The position numbers were made by a program, and so were the translations under genes. Shown one piece after another: positions 46,900 through 56,398 of a stretch of DNA of 64,000 nt. The notes beneath the pieces are model-generated. The model had not been told where the DNA came from. It did not search any database and saw only the letters and a program-made list of their open reading frames with translations. How positions within the stretch are numbered: the first letter of the stretch is position 1; every line of letters starts with the position of its first letter. This DNA comes from Nemophila menziesii (lineage: Eukaryota; Streptophyta; Magnoliopsida; Boraginales; Hydrophyllaceae): the NCBI GenBank assembly GCA_029959085.1, contig JARWIR010000010.1, forward strand, positions 36,076,731-36,140,730. Reading direction: 5' to 3'.

Positions 46900-47125
46900 G
46901 ATGGGACTCTATCGCGCTGATGGGACTCTACGTGCTGATGGGACTCATCGCACTGATGGGAATCAATCGCGCTGATGGGACTCAATCGCGCTGATGGGAC
47001 TCCATCGCGCTGATGGGAATCAATCGCGCTGATGGGACTCTATCGCGCTGATGGGACTCAATCGTGCTGATGGGACTCAATCGCGCTGATGGGAATCAAT
47101 CGCGTTGATGGGGATCAATCGCATT
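46900..47125 (-). repeat. Same minisatellite, inverted array
   Basis: About 12 units of the reverse complement (CGCTGATGGGACTCAATCG). The switch point is the near-palindrome TCCCATCAGCGCGATGGGA at 46888-46905. Together with the forward array it can pair into a stem of up to about 225 bp, or slide along the array. Confidence 0.93.
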
Positions 47126-47396
47126 AAGATGCAAATAACTTATACACAATCAACAATTATAAAGAATTGTTCCATAAAAAACTTAAGCATCCCACATATT
47201 TACCAAAACAAATCATCAAATAGTAACTACACTAAGTCACTAAGGAGAGCAAAATTAATCAATATTTAGTCATTTCAATAAATTGGCAAGTTAATTAAAG
47301 ACTAATGATTCCAGATAATGAGTTATGAGCTCTCAACTATAAGAATGCTCCTTTGTTCGCATAAATCAAAGACTAATATCTTCATAACTGATTGTT

Positions 47397-47512
47397 CGCA
47401 TTAATCCCGTCACCGCGACGAATCCCGTCACCCCGACAAATCCCGTCACCCCGACGAATCCCGTCACCCCGACGAATCCCATCACCCCGATATTGATCCC
47501 GTCACCCGGCCA
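47397..47512 (+). repeat. Second minisatellite, CCCGTCACCCCGACGAAT
   Basis: About six 18-bp units of AATCCCGTCACCCCGACG. The motif resembles a diverged form of the main minisatellite (CCCATCA versus CCCGTCA). Two further related units sit at about 50238-50275 beside the cyclin fragment. Confidence 0.88.
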
Positions 47513-48353
47513 TTTCTAGTGTATTGATGTTTCTCTACAGAACCTGAATAACACTGTTGGCATTTGAATTCTTTTAGTAGTATAGTATACCAATGATCAG
47601 TTTTCATTACGCAATTGAAATGTTACATTAATTTATATACCTTTTTTTAAATTGCATTCAACTAGTTGTATTACTTGTGGACATACAAATGTAGATACAA
47701 GCACAACACTGAGAAAACTTGGTAGACTGAAATTGCGTTATAAATCAAATCCCATATACTCACTTTTCTCATTTCCATATTATTCTCACTCATACATTAT
47801 TCACCAATACTACAAATATCATCATGAAAAAGGAAAAACTTTCAACTTATCATGTAACGAGATATTACATGTATATATTAAGAAATCTAATGGAAGAAAG
47901 AAAAAGTTTTATATGGAGATGAGATATCTTGACATCTTCAAAAGTAATTGTATCTCTCGAGTGAAGCATAAGTAGCATTTCAGTAAAAGTACTCTGGAAA
48001 TGAGCAAAAATGTTGAATTAGATAAAGACCATAAAATACGGCAAGTAGAAAATAATAAGAGAGATAAATTATACTAACTCACCAAAGCAATAGAGTCTCA
48101 GATTGGACAAAAGTTAGATTCACTTCGTGTTGATAAGAATATTTTGGAGCGAGGTGAAAAAGTATGTCAGAAGCTCCTTTATTTTTCTTCAATTCATTTG
48201 AATTCATCTTTTGGATACTTCATCCATACAACTTAAACCTACCCCTGGCTAACACCCAAAATTCAACATAAAAATTAAAATTTCAGCTTTTCTGCCATTT
48301 TTAAACTAATAATTAATTTAATGATCAACTATGCAAATATTAAAACAATGCAT
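47513..48353. other. Pack-MULE interior, possible coding scraps
   Basis: Phrases such as SCITCGHTNVDTSTTLRKLG (about 47665-47730) and KAIESQIGQKLDSLRVDKNI (about 48082-48150, with a donor-like GTATGT near 48162) look coding but match no family I can name. Confidence 0.3.
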
Positions 48354-48475
48354 ACATCATCTAAGTCTTTAACGTGTACAACAATGACCGTTATATCATT
48401 AGTTTTGTACCATAGTTTGTATGATTCTCCAAATATTGCAGAGCATGCATCTCGAGGATCCAAATAACTATTCAC
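48354..48475 (-). pseudogene. Second captured PP2C fragment, different subtype
   Basis: The minus strand reads [20 protein letters not shown] and then [13 protein letters not shown]. This is the C-terminal part of the PP2C type found in plant phosphatase-kinase/cNMP-domain proteins, where DPRDAC and ESYRLW precede TDDIT. A few residues between ESYKLW and NDIT are missing. It is on the opposite strand to, and of a different subtype from, the PP2C pieces at 41966 and 42952. Confidence 0.65.
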
Positions 48476-50309
48476 CTACACACATACCATCCATATTTAT
48501 AAAGAGACAGTGCCAGATATCACTAGTAAAAAAAAAGTGAATTTTTTATTAGAAGTTTCTTAGCCTGATGTGATGAGTCAGAATCACGAGAGCTCAAGAA
48601 TACCCAATTAATATGCATATTTAACAAGTGAATCTTGCAAACCAAGCTTGAGGAAAAATTAATCCCACCACCGGGTCAATGGGATATAAATCCCATTTGA
48701 CTCGATTGTTTCATTTTTCTTATGTTGTAACATAACATATGTACTTATCTTTCGAGCTGCAAATGCAAGAAGCATGTGTCACAAAATTTTAACAAATGAA
48801 CAATATATTATACTTTACTCAAATCAATAACATGATAGAGCATGAAACTGAAAGATATAACCCACAAATATGAAAGAGATTATACCTCGATGCAGAAGAA
48901 ACTTCATTATACTTACTCAATGTTTGTAACATGAGATAAATACTAGAAAAGAGTAATCTCAAGATGCTTTCTTCTGCTAAATTGACACTCACGAGTATAT
49001 CTAAAGATCTATTCACCAATAAAATAGTAAACCTTATATCAATAAACTAAACCACTTACCTATGCATAATATTATATGTACACACAACTTAGTAAATAAA
49101 ATTGCATTACAGTCCCCAAATACATAACAGAATCTTACTTCTCTATCTCCTCAAATTCCATATAGTGCAATGCCCATTGTAAGCGACAAATATGAGAGAA
49201 TTTAAGGTCCTACCCTAAAAAATATAAGACAAATAAAATTTAATCTATCAGTGGGCCCACCATATTTTAGAGAAAAATAAGAGTACAGAGATATTTACCG
49301 TTCACCAAGCATAATATATCTTCTTCTTCAAGGCCTTCAAAAACAAGAACTCTATCCAAAACCTATATATGTGTTACAAACTCACCAGTTAATGAGCTAT
49401 ATGCATTAAGACAAACAAGAAAAGCATTAAAAACCTTGAAATCTGTCCATTTAATTCCTGGGCCCACATCTTCTTTTAAGTCAAGCTTAATTGAGCAAAC
49501 CCATTGTAGTCTCGAGTGACCAATCTAGCTACAACTGTAAATGTGTTACTCCATTTACTTTTACAATCTTCATCGGAGCTTACTGGTGCTAAAGCAAACC
49601 CTATCAAATACTAAATAGAAACTTACTGTAGCGGAACTCACATCTTTTGGCTTGTATTCTTCAAGTTGTGATGGGATTAGTCCCATTAGTAGTGATTATT
49701 ACATCTGAACTAACCCTAAGTGAAAAATCACTAATATAAGAGAAGTATAATGGGATTATCCCATTAGTATATTAATCTTGATGCATTCTCAAGCCATCCA
49801 CTGTTAGCCTTCCAACTTATCCTTTACCGTTAGATGAGATAAGCCATCCTTTACCGTTAGATGCGGTTTGGAAACAGGTTCATATTTTTAGTGGGATCAA
49901 AATCAGGGTCAAGAGATTCATTTAATCACCAGGTCAAAATTAGTTTGTTAGCTTCTGAATCCTTCGCATTATAGCTGCTTTAGAATTGTACACCAATACT
50001 AAGTTAACAAGACACTATGAAAAAAACATTTAAATCAAGTTTTGATTGAAAACTAAGCGAACAAGACATTTCATCACAGCTATTTCCTCAAACTAATAAG
50101 CTATAAAATCGATCCTACAGTTAATTTGAAGTAATATTAATAGGAAATAGAACGCAACAAGATCATAATTACTTCAGTTAGGAGACGATTCTTTGGAAGC
50201 AGCTTAGCAACTTCAGATGGGAGAACAAAAATCCAGTCACCTCGAAGAATCCCGTCAACTCAACGAATCCCGTCAAGGCTTAATTACTACTCTGTTTCTC
50301 AGCACAAAT
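48476..50309. other. Pack-MULE interior with unidentified minus-strand exons
   Basis: Minus-strand phrases with splice-like borders occur at about 49440-49500 (LKEDVGPGIKWTDFK) and 49305-49375 (VLDRVLVFEGLEEEDILCLV), perhaps adjacent exons of one gene. Another open stretch lies at 48870-49020. I do not recognise them. The segment 49664-49825 is an inverted copy of 41665-41810. Confidence 0.35.
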
Positions 50310-50972
50310 GTAACAAACCTTTCCGTTAAGTTCAGCTACAATCCCATCACCTGCTTCGAATATCTGGGCTTTTGGTTTCTTAGTTAAACCACTCGCAGCC
50401 TATTTATATACAACATTTATAGATTAGAAAGGGGTAAATTACAAAACTATCCTTTATCATGATTGTGTTTTTTAGATAGATCAAGATTTACCTTGCTTCT
50501 AGCAGTTAGAGTAGCAGTAAGTGTTGGGCCTTGCTTTTTGGCTGAAACTCTTTTTGCGATTGGCTTCTCCTTCTTGATTTCTTCTACTGTCACCTTCTTG
50601 GTCTCGGGTTCGGGCTTCTTTGGTGCGACGGTGGGCTTTAGTCTTATTGCAGCTTTCTTCTTCAAAGGTTGAGGTTTCCTTACTTTACCCGCTCCATCAG
50701 CATCCACGTTAACGTTAACTCCTAAACGTATCTGAAAATCAAGAAAAAATTAATAAAAATTCAATATAAATTAGCAAAGTTGAATTAATTTTAAAGAAAC
50801 TAACATTGTTATCTGCTGCTACTTGTGCATTAGCAAGCAATTGTGCACAAAAACTTTTTGTGACAGGCCTTGAAACTTGAGGTAATGGCTTCCCGTCGAT
50901 TCCACGAACAGTTACCAAATTTCCGATGTCACCAAGTGCTCGACGATTTCTTAAGTTCACCTCTCCGATCAC
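50310..50972 (-). pseudogene. Captured B-type cyclin N-terminal fragment
   Basis: Three exons in minus order: about 50972-50805 (RNRRALGDIGNLVTVRGIDG, then RPVTKSFCAQLLANAQ), 50731-50492 (KPQPLKKKAAIRLKP and a Lys-rich linker) and 50399 to about 50310 (AASGLTKKPKAQI). RRALGDIGN is the cyclin B destruction box of CYCB1. The introns have GT-AG borders. The cyclin-box folds that bind CDK are absent; after about 50310 the frame leaves the cyclin pattern. If expressed it would be a degron-bearing stub. The real start codon is not clear. Confidence 0.85.
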
Positions 50973-51418
50973 TTACTACTTCGTTCTTCACACTCCACCA
51001 CCTCCATCCGCCTCCACCGTCCACCACCACTTGCCCAACCACTACCTCTTCCATCGCAGCTGCGTTATACATATACACCAAATCAGACAAATTTTCAGTT
51101 CTCGGATCAAACCGGCGCCACTTCAAATGCAAGGGATCGTTTGAGAAGGAAAACTTAGAAGGTGAGAGCATCTAAAGAAGATTTGAATCAGACAATCGAA
51201 GAGGAGAAGTGGATTTTAACAAAAAAATAAAGAAAATGAATTGTTTTAATAATTAGGGTATATATATTAAGTAATTTCTAGTATAAAAATTAGAAAAGGG
51301 TAGTTTAGTCAAATAGACTATTAAATAATTAAGTTCATGATTTTATTGGGCAGATTTTTTTGTCTTGATTTAATTGGGCATAAAAAATTATTAGTTTGAT
51401 TTTTTAGGTCATTTTACC

Positions 51419-51590
51419 ATAAAAAAAAAATCACAGGCGCGCGCGTGTGTTTATTAGTTCCTGTTTTTTTTTCTTTTAATTTTTAATAACCATTATGTTT
51501 TGTTAAGATTCTAATTTCTTTCTATTTTAATTACTATTTCTAGGGGTATTTTCCGTTGGGCTGTTTTTTTAAAGAGTCTTATAAAAACAC
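51419..51590. mobile_element. Foldback repeat copy B, right part
   Basis: It continues the foldback element interrupted at 40614, with the GGCGCGCGCGTGTGTTTA block and the ttaattactatttctagggg arm also seen in copy A at 16905-17000. Its right edge abuts MuDR transposase coding DNA. Confidence 0.7.
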
Positions 51591-52593
51591 ATCCCCTTAT
51601 TTTCAGGAAAGTGGCATCCAAAAATAACATCCCACGACATGATAAAAAAACAGCTATGGATCCACCAAACGCTAAAAAAACTATGGAAAACACGAGAAAT
51701 AGGGTCACACTCAACTGAAAAGACAGTCTCCGGGTCAAGCGCTTTAAGCTTCTGAAAATAAATCTGTAAACGATTTAAAGATGAATCAATATCGCCAAAT
51801 AAAATGGTCCTTCGCCTTGTTGATCGTAGCCCAAGAAACGTCAAAACCATAACACTCCTTTAAAATAAACTGAATTTGTCTTGGCCTAAGATATGGATTC
51901 GCATGAAACTCGACTGAAAGAACATGATATAAAATGATAGAGTCCAAACTATCATGAGATAACTTCTTGTAAGCGTGCCCACATGTATGAATCGACCTAT
52001 AAGTCCTCACATACCAATAACCGTTAGATTTTTCAGGAGAGACATAAACATACCATTTGCAACCCTTACTAATCTTATAAAGGCATTGTGCACTTATACG
52101 ATTCTTATTGTTATGAATATAGTCATACTCAAAGCCTTCAACAACAACTTGTTTACAAAGAACTATGCGGAATTGTTCAGCACCGTCAAAAAAAAGCTGC
52201 CCGGAAGACTGTAAACCATATTTCCATGAATTATTTCTTAAATCTTTTGCTTCGTGTGTAAAAAAATATTGGAGTGTGGGACGGTAGGGAAGGGTCAGGA
52301 ACAGATTCTATAGGGACATGTTGACTGGCTTGTACACACATTCGGGCTGAATCCGTAGCAGGGATAGTAAAGGGTAACCTCGCTCGTTTATCCAAAACAC
52401 ATATATCCATCTTCTGGTAATTTCTACGCTCCAAAATCCACTTAATTGTGGAGAAATCAGTGTTATTCTCTAGTCCGGAATCTTTGTAATCACCTATAGT
52501 ATAAGATAAACTAAGAAAACCGTCGAATGAACCCCATCTGCTTAGTGTGAAATTCTTTATCGAATTGAAATCGGTTAGCTCAATGAACGACAA
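51590..52593 (-). pseudogene. MuDR-type transposase, truncated
   Basis: Minus-strand frames (52593-52231, then 52220-51590 with shifts) match the N-terminal half of MULE transposases. A MuDR-type region has ISKGCKWYVYVS and RTYRSIHTCGHAYK, followed by LRPRQIQFILKECYGFDVSW. The sequence ends just as the DDE catalytic domain begins (FGCHFPENKG), where the foldback repeat starts. It therefore lacks the catalytic triad and the SWIM finger. It is distinct in sequence from the transposase at 56399. Confidence 0.75.
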
Positions 52594-53699
52594 AAGACTT
52601 ACTCAGTACCAGCCTTGAACACAATTAGAACATCGCAATCCATCTACCCTGGCAAGTGAAGAACTGTGATAGTAAACTGAATAGGAAAACAAATGTTCCT
52701 GAGTACTCAGAAACATTGTTCATATGTTATTGAGTACTCAACTAAACAAGTAACACTTGAGTACATCTTAGCATAACACATATGGCAGAAAACAAATTAT
52801 TAAAACACACATACCCAAAACACATACAATATTGAGTACTGAGGTATCCTGAGTACTTAGGAAAAATAATGAATTACAGAGTATGGAAAACATACAACCA
52901 TGTAAACACATGTACTGAGCATATACGAGCACTACGACACTCTTAATTTATAAAACAAAAACTTAAAATAATAGCATATACGAGCAAAATATACTGAGCA
53001 TGTATAAAAAACAGAAGATTATTGAGTATTCTAAGCATAAAACGTTGAAAAACATCAAAACCCTAGAACAACACGTAGGTGTTACCATGCATGGCCCGCA
53101 ACAGTTAAACCACGAAGAACAAAAACAATAAAATACGATAAAGAACAACTAAAAAACTAAAAATGGAGGAAAAAAACCATTCAAGCCATGTTAATTAAAA
53201 AATAGTAACATATTCATACAAACCTAGCTAAAATTAGAAAAATAAATGCAGAATCAAAGCTATGAACAAAAACTTACATCGTTATTGTTTGGTATGTTAG
53301 AGAATGCATCGAGATATGGTGGAGAGATGAAGATAACATGGTGGAGAGATATATTGTCACGGTGGAGAGAGAAACAAAGTAGAGAGAGAAGTAGCCTCTT
53401 CTCGTGGGAGTGGGTGTATGCACTGATAGGGTTTAAGAGAAAATAACTATATATAGTGTCTTAAAAAATTTGAGCGTAGAATAGTAAATGGTTATTTAGG
53501 CCTATAGTGTGAATTCTTGTTTATGGCTTTAGTAATAAGAGGATATTAGTGGAGTCTTGTTGGATACTAGGGGTGTGTGTTCAAGACCATTTGGATAATA
53601 AACTCAAAAAATATATATACTTTAGGATTTTTAAAAGAGTCATAATTAAAATAATCCACTGAAAAACGTATTTGTTAAAAACAACCCTCAATAAGATTA
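52594..53699. other. AT-rich DNA with repeated GAGTACT motifs
   Basis: The palindrome-like GAGTACT and its variants (tgagtactcag, tattgagtactca, cctgagtactta) recur at about 52695-53025, upstream of the truncated transposase. Such clusters can be subterminal binding sites of its element. No end was found and no gene is supported. Confidence 0.4.
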
Positions 53700-54008
53700 T
53701 TTATTAAAAATATCCTTGGATTAAATTCCACTGTATAATTTTTTAAGAGGATTTCTTTAAAAAAATGCTTAATAAAAGTACATAATTGTTAAAAGTAGCT
53801 TCTAAAAATTTATTTTATAAAAAATGCATACTCAAATAGTTATTTATATAAAATATCCCTTTTATCTTTTTATACTAATACTACCCTTATTATTAAATAT
53901 ATAATTTTAATTTTAATTCTAATATAATATTTATTTTTTAATATTAACCAAATAATGTGGCAATTCTGCCACTATTACCATCACCAACACCATCACCATC
54001 ACCACCAG
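53700..54008. mobile_element. Foldback repeat copy C, left arm only
   Basis: It matches the left arm and ACC/ATC tract of copies A and B (tattattaaatatataatttta, then accatcaccatcaccacc). It is interrupted by a hAT element, after which only the triplet tract resumes (54848-54875). Confidence 0.6.
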
Positions 54009-54847
54009 CAGAGGCGGATCCTTAGTGGGACCAAGGGGGGGCTCAAGCCCCCCCTGAACTCGTAAATTTTATGATACGTAAATGTAATTTTGTCTCGAAA
54101 AATAATTAGTTTCTTCTGAACGTTTATGTATAACATGCATGTTATAAGAAACACTTAGGTTATTGTGGCTTAGTTGTTTAGTATCTTTACATAGTAGTGA
54201 TTAGAAAGGTGGTCACGTGTTCGAATCATAGCATTTGTTTTATCTTTTTTCCAAATATACAAGTAATAGAAAATCATTTCGAAACTAAATTTAAACATGA
54301 TTTGATTCGAAAATAAGTTCAATATAAAATAATAATAAGATTTCAACTTTATTCTTATAAAAAATTCTTATTTTTTAAAATACTAGATTAAAGTTATAAA
54401 TTTGTTAATTTTCATAAAATCGATTTATTAAATATTACATTTTTTGTATACGAATACGTGTCTCTATTTTGAATTTGAGGGTAATAATACTTAGTAATTT
54501 ATTATTTACATTACTTCAATGTTTAATTTTTGTTAGATAATTTATTCATCATATTTATGAATTAGAATATTAATATAATATATAGTATATTAATATAATA
54601 CTAATGATACTATATAAATTAAGTGTCATGGTGTTGATTTGTATATTTTTTGGATAAATTCGAACTTCTAAGTTCATCAACTAAAGAGACGAGAAACATG
54701 ATAGTGTTAAATTCTCATATTTGCATTTTTACACGGGTAATTATATATTTATGTATCATATTTTTACCTTAAAAATTTCAAAAAATTAATTCCGAACTCC
54801 TATATATTTCAAGCCCCCCCTCAATTTAGTGTCTGGATCCGCCCCTG
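54009..54847. mobile_element. hAT-type non-autonomous element
   Basis: The terminal inverted repeats are CAGAGGCGGATCC and, reading in from the right, CAGGGGCGGATCCAG, followed on both sides by a C/G-rich ctcaagccccccct block. The flanks accaccag and accaccac form an 8-bp TSD with one mismatch, as for hAT. The 839-bp interior is AT-rich without a transposase. An internal stretch at 54166-54228 resembles tRNA promoter boxes (TGGCTTAGTTGT and TGTTCGAATCA). Confidence 0.85.
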
Positions 54848-55673
54848 ACCACCACCACCACCACAACGACCACTACCCGATTGGTAAACTAATTATATGA
54901 GAGTCCTTTAAATAGATGTTGAACCTTCGAAAATTCCATAAGAAATAATTAGTTGCGAGAAAAATTACATTCCAACATCTATATGACCTAGAAACATAAA
55001 TCGTGTTTATGTTGTTATCATGCCAAATATATAGAAACTTTTTATGAATACTTACGGTACGAGGAAGGCCAAGGATGGAAAAAACAGCTAAAGAAGTGGT
55101 TTTAAGAAGTATTGTAGAAAGACCCAAAATACTCTGCTTCGTAGCAATTTTCTTGAAATCAACCGCTACCCCATTTTTTCGCAACACTTACCTTTGCAGA
55201 AACAAGGCTCGGGACAGACTCACGAGGATTATTAATGATACTAGAATATCTAGCTGGATTTATCACTTTCATAACTTGTAAAGACAAATAAGAAAACCCA
55301 TTTTTAGATCATCCTAAAGCAAATAACAAAGGGTTGAATAAAGCAGCAAGCATTACTTCACCTTTCGCAATTATCAGAGACTGTACAAGTAAAGTTGAAC
55401 CAGTAATATTATATGATTAGAAGAAAAGGAGTTATATATAAGTGCTTATGATTTCAATAATTCCAAGGATAGTAAGAGTAATTTGTTGCGCTTCTTGACA
55501 AAAGTGCTCATCATTAGAACCACACCATCTAAACCAACCACCTCCTCCTCCTGAACCTCCACTTTCTCCACCAGACTCCTCTCCTTTTTTTATCTCCTTT
55601 ATCTAATTTCTCAAATTCAACTTTTTTCCACCGAGGGAACTTTCTAAGTCTTTACTATAGCAAATTAGGGAAA

Positions 55674-55940
55674 GGGTAAAGCCCACGTCTGGCCCTCTAT
55701 CTATACCCAAAGTGCACGGGCCGCCCCTGATCTTCAAAATTACCCTTTTACGCCCCGTGTCTTCACCTTTTGTGACACCGTTAGCCCTTTTTCTATTTTT
55801 CTGTCAGTTGACCGTTAGTCAACGCCACATGGCGCCACGTCAGTGACACATCATCGCCAACTCAGTATGCCGTCACCTATACCTGTGATGTGTAATCCAA
55901 CGTGGCGGGGGGTTATCTTTGTCTTTTTACCCAAAATCTA
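55674..55940 (+). repeat. Left terminal inverted repeat of the MULE
   Basis: It is GC-rich compared with its surroundings and contains GTGCACGGGCCGCCCC, TTTTACGCCCCGT and GTTGACCGTTAGTCAACGCC. It is likely to hold the promoter and transposase-binding sites for the rightward transcript. Confidence 0.92.
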
Positions 55941-56398
55941 TCCATTCACCTACCCAACTAAGTACCCCGTAACACCCCTTTCTCACTATAACATAACAAA
56001 AATAAGATCAAATCGCACATAGTAGTGCGAGTTCTTGGTGTTCTTCATCAAGTTTGACAGAAAATATACAAAGCCATTCCAATCAAGAAGGAATCTCTAA
56101 CTCTCGTTACCACCCACCTACGTACAAACACCTCGTAAGAAACCATCTTCATTTCTCAACTCGCCGTTAAACACTTGAAGAAACGAATCAAATTCTCGCC
56201 GTATCCTCTCGAATCCAAGAAAAATTTGAGTAGCAACTTCATACACGGCTTTTCCATTCAATTCTGATGGCGTATTTAAGTGAAATCATGAGTGATTCAT
56301 GTACTATTCTTCTTCTAGACTCATTTAATTTGGGATTTCTGGGTATTTTAGGGTTTCATTCTACAGTGATTGGGATTATTTTGTAATAGTAGCTTCGA

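Larger units (their letters stand above)
40615..51418. mobile_element. Pack-MULE carrying multiple host gene fragments
   Basis: The left end reads GGATCAATGCCCTAAAAAAT and the right end, reversed, GGTAAAATGACCTAAAAAAT. Similarity continues more weakly for perhaps 150-200 bp inward. The flanks TTAAAAAAA (40606-40614) and ATAAAAAAA (51419-51427) form a 9-bp TSD with one mismatch, the Mutator hallmark. The insertion splits foldback copy B, whose two parts rejoin in order when the element is removed. No transposase is seen inside, so it depends on one elsewhere. Cargo in order: ARGONAUTE, PP2C, E2F/DEL, PP2C again, TAD2, minisatellites, a second PP2C, unidentified exons and cyclin B. Exon boundaries and introns survive, so the cargo came from genomic DNA and not cDNA. 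Confidence 0.82.

Noticed and set aside
45816..47512. Regularly spaced repeats resembling a CRISPR array
   Set aside because: Units are contiguous 17-20-bp tandem repeats without unique spacers, they invert in the middle, and the context is plant nuclear DNA. This is a minisatellite.
40615..51418. Helitron as the capturing element
   Set aside because: Helitrons also collect gene fragments, but the ends here are inverted copies with a 9-bp duplication. I saw no 5' TC, 3' CTRR hairpin or A/T target arrangement at these positions.
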